The notes under the pieces: model-generated | Database searches by the model: none | Told to the model about the DNA's origin: nothing | The model's input: only the letters and a program-made list of their open reading frames with translations | Shown here: positions 45,903 to 54,947 of the stretch, piece after piece | How the letters are laid out: each line of letters begins with the position of its first letter | How positions within the stretch are numbered: the stretch's first letter is position 1 | Made by a program: the position numbers and the translations under genes | From: Marinobacter azerbaijanicus | Lineage (GTDB): Bacteria > Pseudomonadota > Gammaproteobacteria > Pseudomonadales > Oleiphilaceae | Direction of reading: 5' to 3' | NCBI RefSeq assembly: GCF_030250645.1 | Contig: NZ_JASSVS010000011.1 | Coordinates: 104,447 to 168,446, forward strand | Length of the DNA stretch: 64,000 nucleotides

Positions 45903-47024
45903 ATGAGATCCGTTCACTTCAAATCTGCTCTACTGCCTCTGGTTTCAGTTCTGTTTCTGGCTGGCTGTCTTGACGGAGACAGCAGTGACGGCGGTGATGG
46001 CTCTCAGACCGGCCAGATCATGCCCGCCGGCATTTCGGGGCTGTCGTATTCCACAGCCAGCCGCAATGGCACAACCGATTCGCAAGGCCGTTATCGCTAC
46101 TTCCCGGGTGAAACACTAACCCTTAAAGTCGGCAACCTGGAACTTGCCCAGGATGTACCCGTCCGCCCTGTTGTAACACCACTGGAGTTTTTTCCCGACG
46201 TGAGGGCGGCATTGCAGGTAGCCGGTACTACGGCAGAAGGGCTCCAGAGCCACCGGATTACCGAGCAGCAACTACTTCGGAATGGGCCCCTGATCAACCT
46301 CACCCGTTTGCTGCTGGCACTGAACTGGGACCTGGATATCTCCAATGGCGAAGGCATCGACATCCGGGAACGCGTCATCAGCCAGCTGAACGCCGCACTG
46401 CCGGATCTGACCGCCCCCATTGATTTTAACGTACCGGAGGTCGAATTCATTGCTGCCGGCGAGGAGCTCTCTCCTGCCAATCAGCTGTTGCAGAATATCT
46501 GCTTCTTCCCGGAAGACGATGAGCTCTGCGAAGAGCCGCCCACGGATGAAGAAATCGCTGCAGCCCCGGAGCGACCAGAGGATCTGGACGAGCGCGATGA
46601 AGACATCGAGTACCGCAAAGATCTGGAAAACAAGCGTGACCGGATCCTGAACGCAGTCCGCAGCCTGGAAGACGTCGATGTCGAGGACGCCAGAAACTAC
46701 CTCACCCGGGAACTGGACACCATCACCACCCGACTGGGCAAACGTTACTTCCTGGACGAGGACGTAGCGGAGTTTCCGGCCAGCGATACCGACATAAAAA
46801 CCGTCAGGGTAAGGAAAATCAGCGGGGAACCGGAACTAACCAATATTGAAGCCATCAGCACCCGCGAACTGGACGTGGTTGTCCATTCCTTTGGCTGGCA
46901 GTCGGCGTCGGTAGACTACTTTATTGCTGGAGAATCAGGTGGGGAGTCAGAATTGCTGGTCAACTTCCGCCCGCAAGACACCTACCGCTGGGTGAAAAAG
47001 CAACTCCGGGTCATTATCAACTAG
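45903..47024 (+). CDS. Surface lipoprotein of unknown function
   Basis: A 373-residue lipoprotein: signal peptide and lipobox LFLAGC (Cys22), a D/S/G-rich spacer, then a domain reading GLSYSTASRNGTTDSQGRYR and YFPGETLTLKVGNLEL. That pattern recurs in many gammaproteobacterial surface lipoproteins. The middle (about residues 215-285) is strongly acidic and helical, and a beta-rich C-terminus ends in YRWVKKQLRVIIN. Two cysteines flank the acidic stretch (NICFF, ELCEE). The start at 45903 is set by the signal peptide; no good SD is visible. No function is known. Confidence 0.7.
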   Translation: MRSVHFKSALLPLVSVLFLAGCLDGDSSDGGDGSQTGQIMPAGISGLSYSTASRNGTTDSQGRYRYFPGETLTLKVGNLELAQDVPVRPVVTPLEFFPDVRAALQVAGTTAEGLQSHRITEQQLLRNGPLINLTRLLLALNWDLDISNGEGIDIRERVISQLNAALPDLTAPIDFNVPEVEFIAAGEELSPANQLLQNICFFPEDDELCEEPPTDEEIAAAPERPEDLDERDEDIEYRKDLENKRDRILNAVRSLEDVDVEDARNYLTRELDTITTRLGKRYFLDEDVAEFPASDTDIKTVRVRKISGEPELTNIEAISTRELDVVVHSFGWQSASVDYFIAGESGGESELLVNFRPQDTYRWVKKQLRVIIN

Positions 47025-47040
47025 GCGATCGCAGGCGCCC

Positions 47041-48348
47041 TCAGGCGCCAACGATGCGTGAAAGACTCCAGCGCGACTCGGCGCCGGTCACATCATAATG
47101 CTCCGGGTACAACCCTTCCGTGCCGTAGGGCAAACACTCGGCAATGGTCAGGACCTCACAGGCACCGCGCCCTTCGTTATATTTCGCCAGATCCACAATA
47201 CGGGCGGACCTGAGGGGCTGATGAGTTCGATCTGTCATCACCATTACCTTCGGCCATAAACGGCGCTCCGGTGTATGGGAAACCACAATGCCACGCTGAC
47301 CGTCATTCAGCTCAACCAGGCTGCCGGTGGGATAGATACCAATAGCCTGGATAAACTGCTCTACCAGATCTTCCTGGAACTCGATATTGCGCATCTCGTA
47401 AAGCAGGCTCACCGCACGGGCGGGCGTCATGGGATCTGCTGTCTCGCGGGGACCAATCAGGGTTTCAAAATATTCCGCCAGCCCGGCCACCTTGGCCAGC
47501 AATGGAATCCGGTCGCCGCGGATGCCCTCCGGAAAACCGGAACCGTTATGCCGCTCCCGGTGCCCCTGAACAATGCTGACAACGGCCCTGGACACACCTG
47601 TGTCCGCCAGCCTGGCGACGCCTTTGCGTACGTAATCCCGGTAAAGCGCGAACTCCTCAGCGTCCAGCTTGCCTTCATTGCGGAGAACGTGCTCGGGCAG
47701 GTCCAGTTTGCCAATCTGGGACAACAGGCAACCCAGCCCAAGATGGTTCAGAAGGCCTTCATTGAGGCCCAGCTGACGGCCGCACACCAGGGCCCAGACA
47801 GCCGTATTCAGGGAGTGGCGATAGGTGTAGTCATCATGGTGTCGGGTCCTGCTGAGCCACAGCAAGGCATCCGGGTTACGGACTACGCTGGCCACCATCT
47901 GACGGGTTACCGTCGCCACTTCGCGCAGATCCGGTGTACCCTCTTCCCGCAGGGTTTCGAAGACCCGGTGAAGAGAAGCCTCAGCATCCATCATTACCTT
48001 TCTGGATGCCTTTATCTCCTTCTTCATGGTGGTGACGTTTTCGTAGCTGACGGGCTCCTTGATACTCAGCGGCGGGAGCTGAACCGCCTCACGGTTGTTC
48101 CCGGTGCGTTTGGTCTTGCCTGTAAAGACGCGGCTGCCGAGCTTGTCCTGTTCTATGCTGTCACGGGTTTCCGCAACATCAATGACGACCCATTTGCAGT
48201 GGGATACCACTGAGCGGATGTCTTCCTGGGAGCGAATATGGAAACCCTGGATCGGGAAAGGCGTCTGGTGCCACGGGCGGTCCAGGTCAGACACAAACAT
48301 GCCGACTTCCAGATCATGGACAGCAATTTTCTTTTGACGGACTCCCAC
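47041..48348 (-). CDS. DUF3391/HD-GYP domain protein with degenerate HD motif
   Basis: A 435-residue protein with an N-terminal DUF3391 domain (KIAVHDLEVGMFVSDLDRPW) and an HD-GYP domain from about residue 165. The first metal histidine (YTYRHSLNTA) and the GYP loop (HRERHNGSGFPEG, 263-275) are recognisable. The HD pair is replaced by SQ (CLLSQIGKLDLP, 210-211), and the later DVFDAL-type motif reads EYFETL. HD-GYP proteins usually hydrolyse cyclic-di-GMP; activity here is doubtful and a binding role is more likely. A CRP/Vfr-type site lies about 150 bp upstream. Confidence 0.87.
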   Translation of the reverse strand: MGVRQKKIAVHDLEVGMFVSDLDRPWHQTPFPIQGFHIRSQEDIRSVVSHCKWVVIDVAETRDSIEQDKLGSRVFTGKTKRTGNNREAVQLPPLSIKEPVSYENVTTMKKEIKASRKVMMDAEASLHRVFETLREEGTPDLREVATVTRQMVASVVRNPDALLWLSRTRHHDDYTYRHSLNTAVWALVCGRQLGLNEGLLNHLGLGCLLSQIGKLDLPEHVLRNEGKLDAEEFALYRDYVRKGVARLADTGVSRAVVSIVQGHRERHNGSGFPEGIRGDRIPLLAKVAGLAEYFETLIGPRETADPMTPARAVSLLYEMRNIEFQEDLVEQFIQAIGIYPTGSLVELNDGQRGIVVSHTPERRLWPKVMVMTDRTHQPLRSARIVDLAKYNEGRGACEVLTIAECLPYGTEGLYPEHYDVTGAESRWSLSRIVGA

Positions 48349-48490
48349 GGGACACCTCTACACGTGCACGAATCGATACTCACCATTGTGACGACCCCGG
48401 GGAAAGAGTCCATTACAATTTTGTAGTGTGAAGTAACCCGAACGCGACAGAGGGTAACGAAAACTATCAGCGGGAAACAAAGTGTAGCAA

Positions 48491-48506
48491 TGTGACAGTC
48501 CTCACA
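48491..48506. promoter_or_regulatory. CRP/Vfr-type operator
   Basis: TGTGACAGTCCTCACA is a perfect TGTGA-N6-TCACA palindrome. It lies between the lipoprotein stop (48528) and the HD-GYP start (48348), both minus strand. It is upstream of the HD-GYP gene at a distance compatible with a leader of about 110 nt. Confidence 0.6.
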
Positions 48507-48527
48507 ATTAAACACATTGTCAGAAAA

Positions 48528-49148
48528 CTAGCCATCATCCTCACAGACAGCATCGTCCAGCTCCGGAGGCCGGGCTATAAGGGAGCCCCTCGGGGATTTA
48601 CGGCTGTAGACGATATAGGGCACCGAAGAAGCGCGAATATAGTCAATATTCTCACTGTCATCACCACTGCCACGGACCGTTTTCACCGGTTCGCAGGACA
48701 CCAGCAGGTTCAGTGAGGATTCAATATCGGTGATCCGTGGATCGGGGCTACCAGGGTTGATAGCCATACAGCGGGTCCCAGGCCCTGCTGGTTCGCCGGA
48801 ACCTACCAGCACGTCCTTACCTTTAACACCACAGGCGCGGATGCCATCTGCGCAATCCGCCTGCCCTGCTTCCTCGTGGCTGTCATCCACAAGCCGCCAT
48901 TTGCGGGTACTGCACTGGGTTTCAATCGTTATCGGAGTCGACTTGTTGTCGGCTATCCACCAGTCAGGGTACTCCGCTGTTTGCCACGTAAGCTTTACCT
49001 GACGCGCCTCGCGTTGCGAATTTTCAGCCGGAAAGACCGCATAATGACTGTAGTAGGCGGCACAGCCGCTCACAGCCAGGGGAATCATCATTGCCATAAC
49101 ACGCCGGGAAAGCCGGAAGAGCTGGTTGGGTTTCATGTTGAGCACCAT
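48528..49148 (-). CDS. Lipoprotein of unknown function
   Basis: A protein of about 206 residues with an N-terminal signal and lipobox AVSGC (GCAAYYSHYAVF follows). The mature region contains six cysteines (TQCST, ADCAD, RACGV, TRCMA, VSCEP, AVCED), unusual for a lipoprotein and suggesting disulfides. The ATG at 49148 directly follows the PilZ stop (TAAATG), suggesting coupled translation; an ATG at 49136 (MKPNQLFRLSRR) is an equally reasonable start. I do not recognise the family. Confidence 0.65.
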   Translation of the reverse strand: MVLNMKPNQLFRLSRRVMAMMIPLAVSGCAAYYSHYAVFPAENSQREARQVKLTWQTAEYPDWWIADNKSTPITIETQCSTRKWRLVDDSHEEAGQADCADGIRACGVKGKDVLVGSGEPAGPGTRCMAINPGSPDPRITDIESSLNLLVSCEPVKTVRGSGDDSENIDYIRASSVPYIVYSRKSPRGSLIARPPELDDAVCEDDG

Positions 49149-49472
49149 TTACTGGTCCGCAAACTGCAGGCCGAATCCATCGTTGGTTTTACGCACCACC
49201 ACCATATCCAGCACCGGAGCCGGTACCGGCAGGCCCTGCACCTGAACCTGAACCTGATCCCCAATGGACGGAACAAACGGCTCGGTGTCCACCACGACAA
49301 ACACGCCGCCGTCGGATATATCTCTGGTCGAGAACACGAATTCACCCAGTTCTTCATGCGTTACGCGAACCTTGGCGCTCATCGCCGTGCGGTTATGTAC
49401 TCTCCGATCATTCCCAACCATAGTCTTTGCGCTCACCACTTTTTGCATAGTTTTTATAGTCTTCCGAAGCAT
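49149..49472 (-). CDS. PilZ-domain cyclic-di-GMP binding protein
   Basis: A single-domain PilZ protein of 107 residues. The c-di-GMP binding residues are intact: R24-x-x-x-R28 (RRVHNR) and D51-x-S53-x-x-G56 (DISDGG). The beta-barrel continues to VVRKTNDGFGLQFADQ. The ATG at 49472 (MLRKTIKTMQ) has AAAGG upstream. It forms a two-gene unit with the lipoprotein; the HD-GYP gene follows further downstream on the same strand. Confidence 0.85.
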   Translation of the reverse strand: MLRKTIKTMQKVVSAKTMVGNDRRVHNRTAMSAKVRVTHEELGEFVFSTRDISDGGVFVVVDTEPFVPSIGDQVQVQVQGLPVPAPVLDMVVVRKTNDGFGLQFADQ

Positions 49473-49523
49473 AGCACCTTTTTTCAAGGAATATGGCAAG
49501 GGTGTCTTGACACCAGGCTGAAC

Positions 49524-49542
49524 ACAAATGAGAATGGTTGCT
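49524..49542. promoter_or_regulatory. Possible weak Fur box upstream of the iron-binding protein gene
   Basis: ACAAATGAGAATGGTTGCT holds one good Fur hexamer (GAGAAT) and a partial second, about 10 of 19 consensus positions. The position, about 70 bp before an Fe(III) uptake gene, is what makes it worth listing. Confidence 0.25.
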
Positions 49543-49612
49543 GTTTTTAAACATTGCTGACTCTCAACAAAGCCAGCAGATCACTGCTTAACCACTTAAA
49601 GGAAGGTACAAC

Positions 49613-50626
49613 ATGCGCCAGAAACTTGCCGTTGCCGCTATTGCCGCAGCCTGCGCACTGCCGATTCAGGCAAGCGCCGATGGAGAGGTGAACATCTACT
49701 CCTACCGTCAGGCTTATTTGCTGGAACCCCTCCTGAACGCCTTTGAGGAAGACACCGGTATTGAAGCCAACGTGGTATTTGCCAAGAAAGGCCTGGCAGA
49801 GCGCCTGGAGCGGGAAGGACGTAACAGCCCCGCCGATCTGGTAATGACCGTTGATATCTCCCGCCTCAACGAGCTGGTTGAGCGTGATCTGGTGCAGGGC
49901 GTTGATAACGACACCCTCGAGGAAAACATCCCGGAGAACCTGCGCCACCCAGAGGGCAAGTGGTTCGCACTGACCACCCGTGGCCGTCTGATCTTTGCAT
50001 CCAAGGAGCGGGTTGAGGAAGGCGAGATCACCACCTATGAAGATCTGGCCGACGACAAGTGGGAAGATCGCATCTGTACCCGCAGCGGCAAGCACCCGTA
50101 CAACATCGCCCTGTTCTCATCCATGATTGCCCACCATGGCGAAGAAGCGACTGAAGAGTGGCTCGAAGGCCTGAAAGACAACCTGGCCCGCAAGCCCCAG
50201 GGCGGCGATCGTGACCAGATCAAGGCCATCCATGCCGGCGAGTGTGATATCGCCATCGGCAACAGCTACTACTACGGCAACATGCTGAACGACGAAAACC
50301 AACGTGAACAGGCAGAGTCTGTACGCCTGGTATTCCCGAACGCCGACGGCCGTGGCACCCACATCAACATCAGTGGCATTGCGCTGACCAACAGCGCTCC
50401 CAACCGCGAAAACGCCATTCGCCTGATGGAGTTCCTGTCTACGCCCAAGGCCCAGCAGATCTACGCCGAGGCCAACACCGAATATCCGGCCAACCCGGAT
50501 GTAAAGCCTTCCGGTATGGTTGCCGAGTGGGGTGAGATCAATCCGGACGACCTGTCCCTGCAGAAAATTGCCGAGAACCGCAATGCTGCGGTGAAGATGG
50601 TGGATCGCGTCGATTACGACAACTAA
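49613..50626 (+). CDS. fbpA: Fe(III) ABC transporter periplasmic binding protein (FbpA/FutA family)
   Basis: A 337-residue protein with a signal peptide (cleavage near QASADG), then VNIYSYRQAYLLEPLLNAFE and the iron-coordinating tyrosine cluster GNSYYYG, typical of ferric-binding proteins. The lobe motifs DLVMTVDISRL and YEDLADDKWEDRICTRSGKH also fit. A terminator-like hairpin separates it from the permease gene, as often for abundant binding proteins. SD AAAGGAAGG precedes the ATG. Confidence 0.92.
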   Translation: MRQKLAVAAIAAACALPIQASADGEVNIYSYRQAYLLEPLLNAFEEDTGIEANVVFAKKGLAERLEREGRNSPADLVMTVDISRLNELVERDLVQGVDNDTLEENIPENLRHPEGKWFALTTRGRLIFASKERVEEGEITTYEDLADDKWEDRICTRSGKHPYNIALFSSMIAHHGEEATEEWLEGLKDNLARKPQGGDRDQIKAIHAGECDIAIGNSYYYGNMLNDENQREQAESVRLVFPNADGRGTHINISGIALTNSAPNRENAIRLMEFLSTPKAQQIYAEANTEYPANPDVKPSGMVAEWGEINPDDLSLQKIAENRNAAVKMVDRVDYDN

Positions 50627-50638
50627 GCGCTTCACTCC

Positions 50639-50671
50639 AAAAAAAGCCGGGACGTTGGTCCCGGCTTTTTT
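50639..50671 (+). terminator. Hairpin terminator between iron-binding protein and permease
   Basis: AAAAAGCCGGGAC, loop GTTG, GTCCCGGC, then TTTTTT. The stem is perfect. It probably limits read-through to the permease gene 44 bp further on. Confidence 0.85.
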
Positions 50672-50714
50672 GTACAATCCCGGCCCTGTGTTTTCATGAA
50701 CCCCAAGGGACCCT

Positions 50715-52403
50715 ATGACCGAGGCCATTACCGCAAACCAGACCGGAGCTGACCATCCCCTGCTGGCAAAGCGGACCTCGAAGCGCTGGCTGATCACCGC
50801 AGCACTCACCACAGCAATTGTGGTGCTGCCGGTTCTGTCTGTCATTATCCTCGCCCTGTTTCCCGAGGAAAACATCTGGCCTCACCTGCTGGACACCACC
50901 CTCCCCCGTTATCTGATCACCACGCTCAAGCTGATGGCCGGCGTTGCCCTGATCACCCTGGTCATCGGCCTGGCAACCGCCTGGGCGGTCACCATGTGCG
51001 AGTTCCCCGGGCGCAAGTTCTTCGAGTGGGCCATGCTGTTACCCTTTGCGGTGCCGGCCTACGTAATCGCCTATGTCTACACCAGCCTGCTGGACTACGC
51101 CGGGCCGGTCCAGACCACCCTGCGGGAATGGTTTGGCTGGGCCAATGCCGCTGATTACTGGTTCCCGGAAATACGCAGCCTGGAGGGCGCCACCCTGATG
51201 ATCGGGCTGGTGCTCTACCCTTACGTATACCTTCTTGCACGGGCTGCGTTTCTGGAGCAATCACCCTCATTGTTTGCGGTCAGCCGCAGCCTGGGCCATT
51301 CCGCCCTGAGCACCTTTTTCAAAGTGGTACTGCCCATCGCTCGCCCGGCTGTTGCCGTGGGCCTGTCACTGGTACTGATGGAAACACTGAACGACTTCGG
51401 CACCGTGGACTTCTTCGCCGTACAGACTCTCACCGCTGGCCTGTTCGACACCTGGATGAACCTTGGCAATCTGGGGGGCGCCGCCCAGATTGCCACCACC
51501 ATGCTCGCTTTCGTCGTCATTCTGGTAACCCTGGAAAGATACTCCCGGCGCCGGCAGCAACAGTTCGCGGCGCGGGACAATCGCGACCCCATTCGCCGTT
51601 TTACCATGTCGATGCCCCGTCAGTTAGTGTGTGTTGCGGTATGCGCCCTGCCGGTTATTTTCGGGTTCCTGCTTCCGGCCATCACCCTTGGCCAGTACGC
51701 CTGGGAATACTTCGATGAAAGCTGGAATACAGACTTCATACGCAACACCCTCAACAGCCTGTTCCTGTCCGGCACGGCCGCACTGACCACACTGGTCATC
51801 GGCGTTACCCTCGCCTACAGCCGTCGCCTGCATAACACCCGCGGCATGCAGGTGATGATGCGCCTGTCCAGCCTTGGCTACGCCATGCCAGGCGCAGTGC
51901 TTGCGGTCGGTGTCATTGTACCTCTGGCGGGGTTTGACAACTGGGTAGACGGCATTCTGAGGGACAGCTTTGGCATCAGCAGCGGGCTGCTGCTCAGTGG
52001 CTCGGCGTTCGCACTGATATTCGCCTACACTGTGCGCTTTCTGGCGGTATCAGCGGGCAGCGTGGAGAGCGCCCTGCAGAAGATCACCCCCAGCATGGAC
52101 ATGGCATCAAGGTCCCTGGGGCATACGCCCGGACAGACGCTGGTCAAGGTGCATCTGCCGATGCTACGGGGCACGCTGATTACCGCAGCTCTGGTGGTGT
52201 TCGTGGATGTGATGAAGGAGTTGCCGGCAACGCTGATTCTCAGGCCATTCAACTTTGAAACGCTGGCCACCTATGTGTACCAGTTTGCCTCGGATGAACA
52301 ACTGGCACACAGCGCCCTGCCCGCGCTCATTATCGTGCTTGCCGGCATCATCCCGATCATTCTGATGAGCAGGTCCATCTCCGGCACCCGCTCCATCAGC
52401 TGA
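50715..52403 (+). CDS. fbpB: Fe(III) ABC transporter permease, fused double domain (FbpB type)
   Basis: A 562-residue membrane protein made of two tandem binding-protein-dependent permease domains, about 12 helices in total. The EAA loops are recognisable: AVSRSLGHSALSTFFKVVLP and DMASRSLGHTPGQTLVKVHL. It pairs with the binding protein upstream. No cognate ATPase (FbpC) gene is next to it; the next gene is an unrelated thioesterase on the other strand. Confidence 0.93.
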   Translation: MTEAITANQTGADHPLLAKRTSKRWLITAALTTAIVVLPVLSVIILALFPEENIWPHLLDTTLPRYLITTLKLMAGVALITLVIGLATAWAVTMCEFPGRKFFEWAMLLPFAVPAYVIAYVYTSLLDYAGPVQTTLREWFGWANAADYWFPEIRSLEGATLMIGLVLYPYVYLLARAAFLEQSPSLFAVSRSLGHSALSTFFKVVLPIARPAVAVGLSLVLMETLNDFGTVDFFAVQTLTAGLFDTWMNLGNLGGAAQIATTMLAFVVILVTLERYSRRRQQQFAARDNRDPIRRFTMSMPRQLVCVAVCALPVIFGFLLPAITLGQYAWEYFDESWNTDFIRNTLNSLFLSGTAALTTLVIGVTLAYSRRLHNTRGMQVMMRLSSLGYAMPGAVLAVGVIVPLAGFDNWVDGILRDSFGISSGLLLSGSAFALIFAYTVRFLAVSAGSVESALQKITPSMDMASRSLGHTPGQTLVKVHLPMLRGTLITAALVVFVDVMKELPATLILRPFNFETLATYVYQFASDEQLAHSALPALIIVLAGIIPIILMSRSISGTRSIS

Positions 52404-52418
52404 TACCTTAAACCAGGC

Positions 52419-52904
52419 CTAGATAACCGGTCTGGAATGGGTGTCCTGCACTACGAAGCGCCCCTGGAAGACCGCCACCGGCTCACCGAGCGGCTCCATA
52501 GAGGGCTCACCGCAGTATACTTCGGCAATCAGGGACAACCGCCCCTTACCATGGCGCGCCAGGCTCTTGCGGAATCTGTCAGGAACTTCACCGCCGGGGA
52601 GGCGGCACAGGGCAAAGAAGTCGCCCTCGACCGGTTCGATATGCTCGATTTCGCCAACCTGTATCACCACATTGCCGGCTAACCCGAGGTCCGACAAAAC
52701 CAGCTCCACAAGACCCCAGGCGGAAATCACCGCAACCGAATAGACACTGCCGCCGAAGCCGGTCCCCTGGTGATTGTGATTGGGCGCCAGGGGAGCGCGG
52801 ACCAGCAAAGCCTGTCCGTCATAGGAAAGCAGTTCCACTCCCAGAGCTTCCGAGAGCGGAATCATACTGTGAATGCGTTTCTGAAACCGGGCTAACTGAG
52901 TCAT
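52419..52904 (-). CDS. YiiD C-terminal-type hotdog thioesterase
   Basis: A 161-residue hotdog-fold protein with LSEALGVELLSYDGQALLVR, LAPNHNHQGTGFGGSVYSVA and a C-terminal GRFVVQ strand. This matches the putative thioesterase domain found at the C-terminus of YiiD, here standing alone. The acyl substrate is unknown. An acyl-CoA synthetase gene lies upstream on the same strand with 67 bp between them, so a link to fatty-acid metabolism is plausible. Confidence 0.85.
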   Translation of the reverse strand: MTQLARFQKRIHSMIPLSEALGVELLSYDGQALLVRAPLAPNHNHQGTGFGGSVYSVAVISAWGLVELVLSDLGLAGNVVIQVGEIEHIEPVEGDFFALCRLPGGEVPDRFRKSLARHGKGRLSLIAEVYCGEPSMEPLGEPVAVFQGRFVVQDTHSRPVI

Positions 52905-52971
52905 ATTCCCTCCTGAACATGACGTCAGTTTATGCCCCTTCCAGAGCTTTCCCTATGCGACTTACGTCGGT

Positions 52972-54639
52972 TTACTGCCAGATGACTGGCTGGCGCTTGG
53001 CGTACCAGTCATCCACCTTTTCCTGGTAGGCATCCTCAACCACGTTACGCTTGAGTTTCAGCGTGGGGGTGAGGAAGCTGTTTTCGATAGACCACTCATC
53101 GCTGACCACAGTAATGAACGCCAGTTGCTCGTGGGGGTCCACCGTCTTGTTGACGTCTGAAATAAGCTGCTTGAAGCTCTCCTCGATTTCCTTGCGGAAG
53201 GCCTCGTCCGCCATTTTCGGACGAATCTCCTCGCCCAGCATCACCAAAGCGTGAGGCTGAGTCTGGTTGGCACCCGAAACACACACCATCTCGATGGCTT
53301 CGTGGGACATCAGGCGGTTCTCGATAGGTGCCGGGGCAATGTACTTACCCTTGCTGGTCTTGAAGATCTCCTTGATACGGCCCGTCAGTTTCAGGCGGCC
53401 CATCTCGTCGATCTCGCCCTTGTCACCTGTCTTCAGGAAGCCGTCCTCGGTGAAGGTTTCGCGGGTTTTCTCTTCGTCCTTGTAGTAACCCATCATGGTG
53501 GCCGGGCTCTTCACCAGCACCTCACCCTCGTCGCTGATCTTCACTTCCACGCCCGGCAGAGCTTCACCGACATAACCGGTGCGTGAACGGCCCGGCTTGT
53601 TCATGTGGGAATAGGCAAAGTTCTCGGACATGCCGTAGCCTTCCAGCAGCTCCAGCCCGAGGTTGCGGTACCAGTCCAGCACATCGTGGGACAGCGGCGC
53701 AGACCCACTGCCGGCCAGTTTGACCTTGCTCAGGCCCAGCCCCTTGAGCACTTTCTTCTTGATAACCCGGTTCAGCAGCGGAACCTTCAGCAGCCGCTCC
53801 AGTTTCTCTTTTGGCAGCTTCTGCAGCACACCGTGCTGGAATTTCACCCACAGGCGAGGCACTGAGAGGAACAGCGTGGGCTGTGCCCGTTGCAGATCCT
53901 GCACGAACGTGTCCAGGGACTCGGCAAAATAGAGACGGAAGCCGGCATACAGGGAAGCCAGCTCCACAAACGTCCGCTCGAACACGTGAGCAAGCGGCAG
54001 GTAGGAAAGCATGCGCTCGTCGGAACCGACGTTCAGCACTTCCATACCGCCTTCAGCGGCAGAGGCCATGTTGCCGAAACTCAGCATCACACCCTTGGGA
54101 CGACCGGTACTGCCTGAGGTGTAGACAATCGTGGCCAGCTCATCCGCCTCACGCCGGGTGTTCTCCTCAAGCGGCGGGAACTTGCTCACAATGTCGTCCC
54201 AGGTTTCAAAATCGTTGGGCGGGCTCAGCGGGTAAGACACGCAACGCACACTCTCTGGCACCCCGGATTTCATCATGTCCCAGTCGTCCAGCTTGCCAAC
54301 GAACAGAACCTCACATTCACTGTGGTTGAGAATGTAGTTCACCGTATCGGCGTTCAGCGTGGGGTAAAGCGGCACGGAGATATGGCCGGCCATCCAGATG
54401 GCCCAGTCCGACATAATCCATTGCGCACAGTTCTTGGAAATAATGCCCACCCGGCTTTTCTCCGGGAGATTCAGGGACTTCAGGTATGACGCCATTCGAC
54501 GGGCTTCATCCACTGCCCGCTTCCAGGTGTACTCAACGACTTTGCCGCCACCGATGGGTTGGGTCATATACAGGGAATCCGCATTGGCGGTTTCCCAGTG
54601 GTAGACCATATCCAGAGGGAGTTTGTTGGTTGTGTCCAT
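52972..54639 (-). CDS. AMP-binding long-chain acyl-CoA synthetase
   Basis: A 555-residue ANL-superfamily enzyme. The P-loop TIVYTSGSTGRPKGVMLSFG, the motif GLELLEGYGMSE, and FLKTGDKGEIDEMGRLKLTG with the C-terminal catalytic lysine region GKYIAPAPIENRL are all present. It most resembles the long-chain (FAA1/FadD-like) branch, activating fatty acids with ATP and CoA. It begins a minus-strand pair with the thioesterase and is divergent from the TrpX-like gene. Confidence 0.92.
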   Translation of the reverse strand: MDTTNKLPLDMVYHWETANADSLYMTQPIGGGKVVEYTWKRAVDEARRMASYLKSLNLPEKSRVGIISKNCAQWIMSDWAIWMAGHISVPLYPTLNADTVNYILNHSECEVLFVGKLDDWDMMKSGVPESVRCVSYPLSPPNDFETWDDIVSKFPPLEENTRREADELATIVYTSGSTGRPKGVMLSFGNMASAAEGGMEVLNVGSDERMLSYLPLAHVFERTFVELASLYAGFRLYFAESLDTFVQDLQRAQPTLFLSVPRLWVKFQHGVLQKLPKEKLERLLKVPLLNRVIKKKVLKGLGLSKVKLAGSGSAPLSHDVLDWYRNLGLELLEGYGMSENFAYSHMNKPGRSRTGYVGEALPGVEVKISDEGEVLVKSPATMMGYYKDEEKTRETFTEDGFLKTGDKGEIDEMGRLKLTGRIKEIFKTSKGKYIAPAPIENRLMSHEAIEMVCVSGANQTQPHALVMLGEEIRPKMADEAFRKEIEESFKQLISDVNKTVDPHEQLAFITVVSDEWSIENSFLTPTLKLKRNVVEDAYQEKVDDWYAKRQPVIWQ

Positions 54640-54947
54640 GGACCTTCCTTGCAGTAAGTTATTTACGTTATGGGAATTATTTTTGTAAGGGGTTGTGCGT
54701 ATTCGACTTTAGTAGCCTATTTCAACACATCATTCGTCGTCAAAACGTGATGCAAATAAAACTATTCCCTATCGCACGTATTCTAGCTGCCGTTAATCCC
54801 CCTGAAATTGACCATTAAGGTACCTTCCCTTACCCCGCAAGCCAATAGGCTGTGATAAACTCCCGCCCCGTTATTAAACGGGCGTTCGACACTCCGATAA
54901 CATCCAGGTCGCGCCACAGGTTTTGAACTGACTCGGGAGACCGGCTT
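54640..54947. other. 308-bp divergent intergenic region with a small hairpin
   Basis: A+T-rich compared with its neighbours and without a gene. A hairpin CGCCCCGTT-ATTA-AACGGGCG (54864-54884, one bulged C) lies about 65 bp before the TrpX-like gene. No operator or riboswitch of a known type was recognised. Promoters for both divergent genes must lie here, but none is convincing by eye. Confidence 0.4.
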
